From Prochlorococcus sp. AG-402-I23 (GTDB taxonomy: Bacteria > Cyanobacteriota > Cyanobacteriia > PCC-6307 > Cyanobiaceae): DNA of 64,000 nt. This document shows positions 9,759 through 17,769 of the stretch, piece by piece (the stretch's first letter is position 1; each line of letters opens with the position of its first letter). Under the pieces are notes generated by a model. It searched no databases. It had not been told where the DNA came from and saw only the letters and a list, made by a program, of their open reading frames with translations. A program made the position numbers and the translations under genes. The stretch lies in assembly GCA_003216915.1 (NCBI GenBank), contig QCIB01000006.1, positions 1 through 64,000 on the forward strand, written 5' to 3'.

Positions 9759-10682
9759 GTGAGTTCATTAAGCGATTTTCTTGGTGAAATAGGACGTCAT
9801 CAACTTTTGACTCCCGAAAGAGAACTCACAATGGGTAGAAAAGTCCAAGAAATGGTTGTGCTTGTTAATAGATGTCAAGAGGCAGGAGGGAAAGGACCTG
9901 CTTGTGAATATTCCGAAGCTGAAAGAAAAAAGATCAAAATTGGTGAAAAAGCTAAAAACGATATGATAACTGCCAACCTAAGACTAGTTGTCAACCTAGC
10001 CAAGAGATACCAAGGGAAAGGATTAGAATTGCTTGACTTAATCCAGGAAGGGACATTAGGTCTTACAAGGGCCGTAGAAAAGTATGATCCGTCTAGAGGA
10101 CATAGATTTTCTACCTATGCTTATTGGTGGATTAGGCAAGGTTTAAATAGAGCATTGTCAACTCAAAGTAGAACGATAAGGATCCCTGTTAACATTAATG
10201 AAAAACTTACAAAACTAAGATCAGCAAAATCAAAGCTTATGCAACTTAAGGGTGTTCCACCCAGTAGTGATGAGCTAGCTGAAGAGATGAAAATAACAAA
10301 AGAGGAAATTGACGAACTCCTTTCTTGTGAATTGAGAAGCATTACTGTTAGTCTCCAAGGTACTGTTAAATCAAAATCAGATCCTTCCGAGTTAGTTGAT
10401 ATTCTTCCAAGTGATCAAACTCCCCCAATGGAATTAGCCGAATTAGCCGAAAGGACAGCATCCGCTTGGAAGTTATTAGATAAAGCAAATTTAACTGAGA
10501 AAGAAAGAAAGATAGTAAGCCTAAGATTTGGTTTAGACGGCTCAAATGAATGGAGAACTTTAGCTGAAGTTGCAAGACATATGAGTTGTAGCAGGGAATA
10601 TTGCCGACAAGTTGTTCAACGTGCTCTAAGAAAACTTAGAAAAGCAGGAATACAGAATGGATTAGTTGATAGTATTAGCTAA
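9759..10682 (+). CDS. Sigma-70 family RNA polymerase sigma factor, group 2 (GTG start)
   Basis: An alternative sigma factor related to RpoD that lacks the N-terminal region 1.1. Region 1.2 (SLSDFLGEIGRHQLLTPERE) starts at once. Region 2 holds NLRLVVNLAKRY, DLIQEGTLGLTRAVEKYDP and FSTYAYWWIRQGLNRAL for -10 recognition. Region 4 ends with LTEKERKIVSLRFGLDG and a helix-turn-helix (TLAEVARHMSCSREYCRQVVQ) for -35 recognition. The 307 residues fit a cyanobacterial group 2 sigma factor. The start is GTG at 9759, and the tandem repeat upstream may belong to its promoter region. Which stress it serves cannot be told. Confidence 0.95.
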   Translation: MSSLSDFLGEIGRHQLLTPERELTMGRKVQEMVVLVNRCQEAGGKGPACEYSEAERKKIKIGEKAKNDMITANLRLVVNLAKRYQGKGLELLDLIQEGTLGLTRAVEKYDPSRGHRFSTYAYWWIRQGLNRALSTQSRTIRIPVNINEKLTKLRSAKSKLMQLKGVPPSSDELAEEMKITKEEIDELLSCELRSITVSLQGTVKSKSDPSELVDILPSDQTPPMELAELAERTASAWKLLDKANLTEKERKIVSLRFGLDGSNEWRTLAEVARHMSCSREYCRQVVQRALRKLRKAGIQNGLVDSIS

Positions 10683-10719
10683 AAATACCATTAAAAATAT
10701 TTAAATTTCATATATAAGG

Positions 10720-11088
10720 ATGAAAGAGAATTACAAAACCCAAGAAAAAATCTATGATGCTGAAGTTTTAGAGAGTTCAACATTTGATGAAAATATCATT
10801 ATCAAGATTCTTATTAAAGCAGGAAGAACAATTGCCAAGCCTGCCTTAGAAGTTTTGGAGATGGCTTTAGATCCTTATACTCCAGCACAAGTAAGAGTTT
10901 CATTAATGGCTGCGTTAGCCTATTTAATTATGCCATTTGATCTTTTCCCTGACTTTATGCCTTTAGTTGGTTTCAGTGATGATTTTGTAGCCCTCACAGC
11001 AGTACTGAGTATATGGAGCAAATACATGACTCCTTCAATAAGAGCAAGAGCAGAGAATAAGCTTAAAAAGTTATTTCCTTTTTATTAA
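10720..11088 (+). CDS. DUF1232/YkvA-type small membrane protein
   Basis: 122 residues. The second half carries the DUF1232 signature: ALAYLIMPFDLFPDFMP-LVGFSDDFVAL, a membrane-associated helical hairpin with a conserved Pro-Asp pair. The N-terminal 45 residues are charged and probably cytosolic. No biochemical role is established for the family. It lies 37 bases after the sigma factor, and its stop abuts the next ATG, so the three genes may be one transcript. ATG start with a weak AAGGA just before it. Confidence 0.8.
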   Translation: MKENYKTQEKIYDAEVLESSTFDENIIIKILIKAGRTIAKPALEVLEMALDPYTPAQVRVSLMAALAYLIMPFDLFPDFMPLVGFSDDFVALTAVLSIWSKYMTPSIRARAENKLKKLFPFY

Positions 11089-11409
11089 ATGAGTAAATTA
11101 TCTGTACAGGAAGAAAAAGAACTCGTCTCCTTTATTAAAGATTGGTTAAAATCGCATGGATTTACCCAAAAAGACTTATCAAAAGAATTAAAAATTAAAT
11201 CGAGCAGAACCTCCGAGATTATTTTCAAAATTAAAGAATTATATAAAAAAGGCGGCATGTTCAATATTGCAAAAAATCTTATAAAGATTGAGCAAAAATG
11301 GTTAAACAATATCAAGAACGATTATCCAGAAACAAAACAAACAACACCATATAATCAATTAGATATCGACTCATTAGTAAACCAGATAAATCAAGATACT
11401 AGTGAATAA
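11089..11409 (+). CDS. Small putative helix-turn-helix protein of unknown function
   Basis: 106 residues, not a named family I recognise. Residues 25-47 (FTQKDLSKELKIKSSRTSEII) look like an XRE-type helix-turn-helix, where TQKDLS is the usual first-helix pattern. A basic helical stretch (KIKELYKKGG) follows, then an Asn/Gln-rich tail without obvious fold. The ATG is the base directly after the stop of the DUF1232 gene, so translation is probably coupled. Together with the sigma factor upstream it may form a small regulatory unit; this is inference from position. Confidence 0.65.
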   Translation: MSKLSVQEEKELVSFIKDWLKSHGFTQKDLSKELKIKSSRTSEIIFKIKELYKKGGMFNIAKNLIKIEQKWLNNIKNDYPETKQTTPYNQLDIDSLVNQINQDTSE

Positions 11410-11604
11410 ATATTATTTAAAATATTATATTTTTAGTTAAAAATAATATAAACTCTTAAAACTAACTTTTAAATAAATTTCATTTTAACTCCTAAATATG
11501 ATAAATAATTAAATTATTAAAGCAAACATATTATGTATTTTCATTTAAATTAATTATTTTTCAATTAATAGTTAATAATTTCTAAATTTATTCGTAAATC
11601 ATAT

Positions 11605-11874
11605 TTAAAATGCCTGTATCCAGGGATAAATATCATAATTATTCCATATACCTTTTTCCCAATATATATCCTCCTCAATAAGATCTTTCAACTCGTTTTC
11701 ATCATTAGCGTTAAAAATTCCGAACAAATACTTGGTACATTTTGTTGGCCCTAATGTAACTAGAATATCGCGATCTTTTAGGTTTTTAAGTCTATTAAGA
11801 TGTTGTTCACGAAATGGTTCCCTTTTAAAAATTGCATCTTCACAGTACGTTCCAAAAACTACAAACTTTTCCAT
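11605..11874 (-). CDS. YCII-related domain protein
   Basis: An 89-residue protein of the YciI-like dimeric ferredoxin-fold family, some members of which act as small hydrolases or lactone isomerases. MEKFVVFGTYCEDA, KREPFREQHLNRLKNLKDRDILVTLGP and DENELKDLIEEDIYWEKGIWNNYDIYPW match the family order, including the His of REQHL. I start at the internal ATG at 11874. The frame runs 15 codons further upstream, but those are hydrophobic and AT-rich and look non-coding. It is divergent from cyAbrB. A 195-base AT-rich gap without a clear feature separates it from the convergent HTH gene. Confidence 0.8.
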   Translation of the reverse strand: MEKFVVFGTYCEDAIFKREPFREQHLNRLKNLKDRDILVTLGPTKCTKYLFGIFNANDENELKDLIEEDIYWEKGIWNNYDIYPWIQAF

Positions 11875-11914
11875 TTTTAAATATAAATAATAGAATAAAT
11901 ATATACTAAATAAT

Positions 11915-11931
11915 TGCATATATTACATGCA
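11915..11931. promoter_or_regulatory. TGCAT-N7-ATGCA inverted repeat between divergent YCII and cyAbrB genes
   Basis: TGCAT at 11915-11919 and ATGCA at 11927-11931 form a dyad with a seven-base spacer, 41 bases before the cyAbrB ATG and about 41 after the YCII ATG. The central position between two divergent genes suits an operator, perhaps for AbrB autoregulation. This is a guess from position and symmetry. Confidence 0.3.
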
Positions 11932-11971
11932 AATTGCTATGTTATTTAATACAACTATCTTTTAATTAATT

Positions 11972-12328
11972 ATGCTAACTGGTGGAGATCTCCTTGCAAA
12001 AGTTAAAGAACTTGGTGATGTTAGCAAATCTGACCTAGTTCGCGCCTGTGGATATGTTTCCACTAAGAAAAAAGGAGGTGAACGCTTAAACTTTACTGCA
12101 TTTTATGAGGCACTTTTAGAAGCAAAAGGGGTTAATCTTGGTGATTCTGGAGTTGCGGGTATTGGAAAAGGTGGAAGAAAACTTAGTTATATAGCTACAG
12201 TGCAAGGCAATGGAAATCTTCTGATTGGGAAAGCATATACAGCACTTCTTGATTTAAAAGCAGGTGATGAATTCGAAATTAAGCTTGGAAGAAAACAAAT
12301 CAGATTATTACCTACAGAAGAATCTTAA
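11972..12328 (+). CDS. cyAbrB-family transcriptional regulator
   Basis: 118 residues of the cyanobacterial AbrB type, whose members in other cyanobacteria bind DNA and influence carbon/nitrogen balance. The N-terminal MLTGGDLLAKVKELGDVSKSD-type start and VRACGYVSTKKKGGERLNF are typical. The C-terminal half (SYIATVQGNGNLLIGKAYT, LKAGDEFEIKLGRKQIRLLP) is the swapped-hairpin-like AbrB DNA-binding domain; in this cyanobacterial family it lies at the C-terminus rather than the N-terminus. ATG start. Convergent with trpA. Confidence 0.9.
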   Translation: MLTGGDLLAKVKELGDVSKSDLVRACGYVSTKKKGGERLNFTAFYEALLEAKGVNLGDSGVAGIGKGGRKLSYIATVQGNGNLLIGKAYTALLDLKAGDEFEIKLGRKQIRLLPTEES

Positions 12329-12409
12329 AGACAACAAAAATAAATTGGACATATCATTTTAATTGATTTTCTATAATTAATCCTCTAAATTAAAAAATTA
12401 TCTTTGTAT

Positions 12410-13252
12410 TTATTTTTTTTGATCGGCAGCTAAACGCATTTCTTTACAAAATTCACCAACATGATCGACAACATCTTTTTCACTTGAACTAGAAATTCGT
12501 TTTACAAATGCGCTCCCAATAATTACTCCATCTGCTCCCCACTCACGAACTTTATTAACATGTTCCGGAGTGGATATTCCAAAACCAACAGCAATTGGAT
12601 TGCTATTTACATCTTTTAATTTAGAAATAAGATTTTCTACTCTGTTTTCCATTTTGTTTCTCTCCCCAGTGACACCTGTAACACTTACTAAATAAGTAAA
12701 GCCTTTTGTATGATTTGATATTTGTTTCATTCTTTCAAAAGGAGTAGTTGGAGCTACCAATAAAATTAAGTCCATAGAATGGTTACAAATTATTTTAGAA
12801 AATTTATAAGCTTCCTCTAAAGGGAGATCAGGAACTATTAGTCCAGAAACTCCAGCATTAGATGCCATTTCACAAAACTTTTCAAAGCCAAAACATAGTA
12901 ATGGATTTAAGTAAGAAAAAAGGATGATTGGAATATTTAATTTACCTTTTAAAGACTCTAAAAGTTTAATTACTTTTCTTAGGTTAGTACCTGACTTTAA
13001 GGCGCGAGAGGCGGCCACTTGAATAACAGGTCCGTCTGCAAGTGGGTCACTGTAAGGGATACCTAATTCAATAAGGTCAGCTCCATTTTCTTGTAACTTT
13101 AATAAGATCTCAGACGTTATTTCAATACTTGGATCTCCAGCCATTATAAAAGGCATCAAAGCTAATTTTTTATTATTTTTTAACTCACAAAACATCTCAT
13201 CTACCTTAGATAAAGATTCATTTTTAGTAATTTGCATTTTGTTATCTTTCAT
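12410..13252 (-). CDS. trpA: Tryptophan synthase alpha chain
   Basis: Cleaves indole-3-glycerol phosphate to indole and glyceraldehyde-3-phosphate; pairs with TrpB. 280 residues. The active-site segment DLIELGIPYSDPLADGPVIQ contains the catalytic Glu and Asp. The phosphate-binding GFGISTPEHV is near residue 235, with GADGVIIGSAFV close to the end. The ATG at 13252 is used; another Met five codons later would also leave a complete protein. trpF is at 43333, so trp genes are scattered. The DUF3007 gene starts upstream and reads the same way. Confidence 0.97.
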   Translation of the reverse strand: MKDNKMQITKNESLSKVDEMFCELKNNKKLALMPFIMAGDPSIEITSEILLKLQENGADLIELGIPYSDPLADGPVIQVAASRALKSGTNLRKVIKLLESLKGKLNIPIILFSYLNPLLCFGFEKFCEMASNAGVSGLIVPDLPLEEAYKFSKIICNHSMDLILLVAPTTPFERMKQISNHTKGFTYLVSVTGVTGERNKMENRVENLISKLKDVNSNPIAVGFGISTPEHVNKVREWGADGVIIGSAFVKRISSSSEKDVVDHVGEFCKEMRLAADQKK

Positions 13253-13280
13253 GATTTTTAGATATTTTTCTATGAAAAAT

Positions 13281-13601
13281 TTATGGATTTTTCTCTAAAT
13301 CTTCCATTAGTTTTTGCTGCTCTTCCTTTGACAATGAGTTGAATTTTGTTTCTAGTTTATCATTAACAACTTTTTCATACTCTTTTCTATAACGCTTCCT
13401 TTGTTCCATAAAAGTCATTTTTCCATTGACAACTCTATAAACATAAGATGTTACCCAAGTAATAACAATCGAAATCAAGATAAAACTTGAGAGAGTAGTG
13501 TTTGTAAAATTGTCGATGCCAATTTGAGGTGCAAGTTTATAACTAATTAATCCTATTAATGAAATAAATAAACCTATTTGTATAACTTTGCCTTTAGTCA
13601 A
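13281..13601 (-). CDS. DUF3007 family membrane protein (TTG start)
   Basis: 106 residues with two predicted membrane helices (about 6-24 and 36-58), then a charged cytosolic tail (MEQRKRYRKEYEKVV to EEQQKLMEDLEKNP) that looks coiled-coil. It matches the small cyanobacterial DUF3007 type often found beside ndhL. The start is a TTG at 13601, four bases after the ndhL stop, so translation is probably coupled. Proximity suggests a link to the NDH-1 complex, but this is inference. Confidence 0.75.
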   Translation of the reverse strand: MTKGKVIQIGLFISLIGLISYKLAPQIGIDNFTNTTLSSFILISIVITWVTSYVYRVVNGKMTFMEQRKRYRKEYEKVVNDKLETKFNSLSKEEQQKLMEDLEKNP

Positions 13602-13605
13602 TTAT

Positions 13606-13839
13606 TTACCCTTTACCACTTCCTTTTAGTCTGAGATTTAAAAATGGAGAAAATAAAATTAAACCTGGAAAAAAAAGAAATACAAGACCATAAATTCCTA
13701 ATCTTTCAAATTTGCCCATAATATTCCATCTATTATTCATCCAGTAAAATAGTAACAATGGAATAACCAATAAATAGGTAGAAATAATTCCAATATAAGC
13801 AATTAAAGTGGCAAATGAATTATTGAAAAAACTTTCCAT
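13606..13839 (-). CDS. ndhL: NAD(P)H-quinone oxidoreductase subunit L
   Basis: A small membrane subunit of cyanobacterial NDH-1, found only in photosynthetic lineages and linked to CO2 uptake and cyclic electron flow. 77 residues with two membrane helices ([21 protein letters not shown] and [20 protein letters not shown]) joined by [16 protein letters not shown], which is the conserved core of NdhL. ATG start. It heads a leftward run ndhL, DUF3007, trpA. The tRNA-Leu gene lies 78 bases upstream on the same strand. Confidence 0.9.
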   Translation of the reverse strand: MESFFNNSFATLIAYIGIISTYLLVIPLLLFYWMNNRWNIMGKFERLGIYGLVFLFFPGLILFSPFLNLRLKGSGKG

Positions 13840-13916
13840 TTTGATTTATGGTTTCTTAGTTAAACATAACAACTATTGAAAGTTATCGTCAGAACTAAAA
13901 ATAAATAATTAAATAA

Positions 13917-14002
13917 TGGGAGTGGGGGGACTTGAACCCCCACGAGCTAAATCGCTCGACGGATTTTAAGTCCGGCGCGTCTACCAATTCCGCCACACTC
14001 CC
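13917..14002 (-). tRNA. trnL: tRNA-Leu (anticodon UAA), intronless
   Basis: The minus strand gives an 86-nt type II tRNA. The acceptor stem GGGAGTG pairs with CACTCCC, followed by discriminator A. The D arm includes GGTAGACGC, and the anticodon loop CTTAAAA has TAA. The long variable arm is CGAGCGATTTAGCTCG, and the T arm is GGGGGTTCAAGTCCCCC. CCA is not encoded. Many cyanobacteria carry a group I intron in this anticodon loop; here the loop is continuous. Confidence 0.97.
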
Positions 14003-14102
14003 ATAGGGAATTTGCGCAATTTAATCGTAGCCGAAAGCAACCCATTTAACCAACTAAAATTGGAATATTTACACTTTTAATTGTCAGATTAAATCTAATT
14101 CT

Positions 14103-15152
14103 TTAATTTACAATCCCTTCTACATGCCATTGTAAAATTTCACCTGCATGAAATGGTTTTATTTGTCCGACAATATTTTTTTCTTCAACAACATCAATAA
14201 ATTCTTTAATTTTATTAGGTCTAGACACTAATTTTAATTTTTCTTTATTTGGGGGCAAATTATAAAAATTAGGGCCATTCAAACTTGCAAACTTTTCAAA
14301 ATTATCTAGAGCATCCTCCTCTTCGAATACCGTTAAATAGCTTTCTATTGCTACTGGCGAATTAAAAATACCTGCACATCCACAAAAAGCCTTCCACTTC
14401 CTAAGATGAGGAGCAGAATCAGTTCCCAAGAAAAAACATTTTTCCCCACTTGTTGCAGCTTTCCTTAAAGCGAGTCTATTATTTTCCCTCTTGGCAACTG
14501 GTAAGCAGTAAAAATCACTATTTAAGCCTCCAAAAAACATTGCATTTCTATTTATATGCAAATGATGTGGAGTGATAGTAGCTCCAATATTATTTTCTTG
14601 AACAAAATTCACTGCATAAGAGGTAGTAATATGTTCTAAAACGATTTTTAATTTTGGAAATCTTTTAGTTATTTGAGAGAGTTCTTTATCTATAAATACT
14701 TCCTCTCTATCGAATACATCTACTTCAGAATCAGTCACTTCCCCATGAATTAAAAGAGGCATTCCATAATCCTGCATTAATTCAAAGATCTTATATAGAT
14801 TTTCTATTTTCCTAACTCCATGACTAGAATTTGTTGTAGCATTAGCAGGATATAATTTTGCTGCAAAAAAGACATTATTTTTAAAACCATTTATTAGTTC
14901 CCCTTTATCAGTCTCATCTGTAAGATAAATTGTTATTAGTGGTTCAAACTTAGAATTTTCTGGTAACGCTTCAACAATAGATTTCTTATAAGAAATAGCG
15001 CTATTAATTGAAGTTATGGGACTTTTAGTATTTGGCATGACAATGGCTCTTCCAAAATATTCTGAAGTAAAATGAATGATATTTTTTAATACAAGACCTT
15101 CTCTTAAATGTAAATGCCAATCATCAGGTTTTATTATGGTTAAAGTCTTCAA
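14103..15152 (-). CDS. pyrC: Dihydroorotase PyrC (TTG start)
   Basis: Closes carbamoyl-aspartate to dihydroorotate in pyrimidine synthesis. The 349 residues match the E. coli-type class II enzyme. The zinc-binding HLHLREG is near residue 15, AAKLYPANATT holds the carboxylated lysine, LLIHGEV and VLEHITT give further ligands, and GTDSAPH has the catalytic Asp. The start is TTG at 15152; no ATG precedes the HxH motif. A 9-bp inverted repeat lies 17 bases upstream. Confidence 0.95.
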   Translation of the reverse strand: MKTLTIIKPDDWHLHLREGLVLKNIIHFTSEYFGRAIVMPNTKSPITSINSAISYKKSIVEALPENSKFEPLITIYLTDETDKGELINGFKNNVFFAAKLYPANATTNSSHGVRKIENLYKIFELMQDYGMPLLIHGEVTDSEVDVFDREEVFIDKELSQITKRFPKLKIVLEHITTSYAVNFVQENNIGATITPHHLHINRNAMFFGGLNSDFYCLPVAKRENNRLALRKAATSGEKCFFLGTDSAPHLRKWKAFCGCAGIFNSPVAIESYLTVFEEEDALDNFEKFASLNGPNFYNLPPNKEKLKLVSRPNKIKEFIDVVEEKNIVGQIKPFHAGEILQWHVEGIVN

Positions 15153-15169
15153 AATTTTTTCTATTTAAT

Positions 15170-15194
15170 CAATTTTAACAGCAAATTAAAATTG
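15170..15194. promoter_or_regulatory. Perfect 9-bp inverted repeat in the pyrC/antiporter divergent region
   Basis: CAATTTTAA (15170-15178) and TTAAAATTG (15186-15194) are exact reverse complements with a seven-base spacer. The element is 17 bases upstream of the pyrC start and 76 before the antiporter start. It could be an operator or a hairpin in the pyrC leader. AT-rich composition makes chance possible. Confidence 0.35.
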
Positions 15195-15270
15195 ACAATA
15201 AATTATAGATATTCGAGGATAGTTATTAACCAATTATGAAAATTTTTATTATCTAAATAAAAGCCTAAAT

Positions 15271-16350
15271 ATGAGTGATTTTTTATTTCCAATAATAGAA
15301 ATAGTTTTAGGCGTAGTTCTACTTTTTGCTGGAGGAGAGTTCTTTATTCAAGGAGCCATATTTTTATCTTTAATTTTAGGAATACCTCAAATAGTAATTG
15401 GTTTAACCGTTGTTTCTCTTGGAACAAGCTCTCCTGAGTTGTTGGTAAGTTTAAGTTCAATTTTAAAAGGCAGTGATTCGCTTGCGGCAAGCAATGTAAT
15501 TGGAAGCAATATTTTTAATGTTCTCGTTGTTTTGGGTATAAGCTCATTGATAACACCTCTTAAGGTGAAAAGCAGAATAGTCAGAAGAGATGTGCCTCTT
15601 TTAATGGCAATTTCTTGTGCAGTTTGGGCTATGTCATCAACAGGCTTATTAACATTGCAAGCAGGGGTATTTCTAATATTTTGTTTAATCTTAAATACAA
15701 TATGGGAAATCAATACCATCAATGAGAAAGGAGAGGAGACAAAAGATGCTGAACCAGAGATAGACGAATTAAAAGATAACTATAAAGGGAAGATTAATAT
15801 TTTACTAAAGTTAATATTGGGAATATTTCTTTTAAGCTTTGGTTCAAATATTTTAGTAAATGGTTCTCAAACTCTTGCTACACTATTGGGTGTAAATGAA
15901 ATTGTTATTGGTTTAACTATCGTCGCAACTGGGACATCTTTACCAGAATTAGTAACTTCAATAATTGCTGCTTTTAAAGGCAAAACAGATCTTGCGATTG
16001 GGAATGTAATAGGAAGCAATTTGCTCAATCAACTTCTAATCCTTGGAAGTTGCAGTATTTTTTCAGGATTTAAAGGTTTAGTAATTGAACAAAGTCTAAT
16101 AAAAGTTGACTTACCTTTTATGGTTTTAACTACCTTTGCATGCTTACCAATTTTCTGGAGCAAAGGGAAAATCACCAGAATTGAAGGATTTATTTTGCTT
16201 AATCTTTATATTTTCTACATTCTCGACAAGATACTTTTCCTGAATGGATTTAACTTCCTTACTGAATTAAGGATAGGTTTATTTATTTATTTTGCTTTAA
16301 TTATAGTGTTTCTGATTGTTCAAGAAAAATTAAAATTTTATAATTCATAA
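15271..16350 (+). CDS. Ca2+/cation antiporter family (YrbG/NCKX-like) membrane protein
   Basis: Exchanges Ca2+ or Na+ across the membrane. The 359 residues have about ten hydrophobic segments in two halves that repeat each other. The alpha-1 motif (GLTVVSLGTSSPELLVSL, ASNVIGSNIFNVLVVLG) and alpha-2 motif (GLTIVATGTSLPELVTSI, GNVIGSNLLNQLLILG) carry the ion-binding GTSxPE pairs. Residues 150-175 form a charged cytosolic loop. ATG start. Ion preference cannot be told from sequence. The gene is convergent with gor, with only two bases between the stops. Confidence 0.9.
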   Translation: MSDFLFPIIEIVLGVVLLFAGGEFFIQGAIFLSLILGIPQIVIGLTVVSLGTSSPELLVSLSSILKGSDSLAASNVIGSNIFNVLVVLGISSLITPLKVKSRIVRRDVPLLMAISCAVWAMSSTGLLTLQAGVFLIFCLILNTIWEINTINEKGEETKDAEPEIDELKDNYKGKINILLKLILGIFLLSFGSNILVNGSQTLATLLGVNEIVIGLTIVATGTSLPELVTSIIAAFKGKTDLAIGNVIGSNLLNQLLILGSCSIFSGFKGLVIEQSLIKVDLPFMVLTTFACLPIFWSKGKITRIEGFILLNLYIFYILDKILFLNGFNFLTELRIGLFIYFALIIVFLIVQEKLKFYNS

Positions 16351-16352
16351 TT

Positions 16353-17717
16353 TTATCCATACATAGTCACAAATTCTTCTGAGATAGTTGGGTGCAAAGC
16401 CATAGTAATATCAAAGTCTTTTTTTGTTATCCCTGCATTTAATGAAATTGATACCATTTGAATAATCTCAGATGATGTTTCTCCAAACATATGACATCCT
16501 AGGACTTTGTCAGTTAGCTTGTGAACTACAATCTTCAACATACATTTTGATTTATTCTTTTTAAAGGTATTAGACATAGGGGTAAATTTGCATTTGAAAA
16601 TTTTTATGTTTTTTTCAGAGTAAATCTCTTTAGCTCTTTTCTCACTTAAGCCAACTGTTGAAATTTCTGGAATAGTAAAAACGGCCTTAGGGATATATTC
16701 ATAATTTACTTTTCTTTTTTGGTCATTAAAAAAATTATCCGAAAAAACTCTCCCTTGTTCTATTGCTACTGGAGTTAAGTTTGGTTTATTTATGATATCG
16801 CCAACTGCAAAAATATTTGCGTTGCTTGTTTGATTAAGTTCATCAACATCTAAATATTGGCCATCCATCTTTAGATTTAAAAAATCTAAATTTAAAGGCA
16901 AAAGATTTGGTTCTCTTCCTGTAGCAATAAGGATATTACTAGTTAGGAGTTTATCCCCCGAGTCTAGGGTAGATTCCAGATTTCCATTTACTCTGTTGAT
17001 AGACTTTAATTGAGTATTGGAGATTATATTGATTTCAGTAAAAGTAGATGATTCCTCTAGGCATGAAGAAAGATCCTCATCAAAACCATTAAGTAAATGT
17101 TGACCTCTAATTAATTGAGTTACTTCAGTACCTAAATTTCTGAAAATAGAAGCAAATTCACAAGCAATATATCCTCCCCCTACTATTAATATTGATTTGG
17201 GAAACTTTTCTAATTCAAAAATATCATCACTAGTCCATGCCAAATCTACCCCAGGAATATTTAATTTCTTTGGTTTACCTCCAACTGAAATAAGAATTTT
17301 TTTTGAACTTATTTTATTTTTAATTTTCTTCGTTTTTGGGCAAATAATTTCTAATTCATTTTGAGTAGTAAATCTTCCTAGGCCCTCAAAAAAAGTTACA
17401 TTCAATTTTTTTAAAGAATTTCTATGTAAATTACTTAATCTAGAAACCTCCTCTCTAACATTCTTCAATAAAATATTTGATTCAAAATTAATACTTTCAT
17501 TTTTTAATCCATATCCTTCAGAAGAATCGATATTTTTTTTACTTTTAGCTGCATAAACCATCAATTTCTTAGGAACACATCCCCTTATCACGCAAGTTCC
17601 TCCTATTTGATTTACCTCTATGATTGCGACTTTTGCTCCATAACTAGCCGCACGTTTAGCCGCTGCGAGTCCTCCAGATCCAGCGCCAACAACAATTAAA
17701 TCAAATTCAAATTCCAA
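16353..17717 (-). CDS. gor: Glutathione reductase (TTG start)
   Basis: An NADPH-dependent flavoprotein that reduces glutathione disulfide. 454 residues. FAD site VVGAGSGGLAAAKRA at the N-terminus, redox-active disulfide in GGTCVIRGCVPKKLMVYA, NAD(P) site VGGGYIACEFASIF, FAD site NIFAVGDI, and the C-terminal HPTISEEFV with the catalytic His-Glu pair. The two cysteines are separated by four residues, as in this family. The start is TTG at 17717, because the FAD motif begins ten residues in. It is divergent from a GST-like gene with a 52-base gap, a sensible pairing. Confidence 0.95.
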   Translation of the reverse strand: MEFEFDLIVVGAGSGGLAAAKRAASYGAKVAIIEVNQIGGTCVIRGCVPKKLMVYAAKSKKNIDSSEGYGLKNESINFESNILLKNVREEVSRLSNLHRNSLKKLNVTFFEGLGRFTTQNELEIICPKTKKIKNKISSKKILISVGGKPKKLNIPGVDLAWTSDDIFELEKFPKSILIVGGGYIACEFASIFRNLGTEVTQLIRGQHLLNGFDEDLSSCLEESSTFTEINIISNTQLKSINRVNGNLESTLDSGDKLLTSNILIATGREPNLLPLNLDFLNLKMDGQYLDVDELNQTSNANIFAVGDIINKPNLTPVAIEQGRVFSDNFFNDQKRKVNYEYIPKAVFTIPEISTVGLSEKRAKEIYSEKNIKIFKCKFTPMSNTFKKNKSKCMLKIVVHKLTDKVLGCHMFGETSSEIIQMVSISLNAGITKKDFDITMALHPTISEEFVTMYG

Positions 17718-17769
17718 GACTTTTTTTAATCAATTATTATAACGTTAGTTTATAGCTTTAATTCAAAAA

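Noticed and set aside
11410-11604. Terminator or small gene in the AT-rich gap between the HTH and YCII genes
   Set aside because: Only short AT stems expected by chance at this base composition; no start with a ribosome site.
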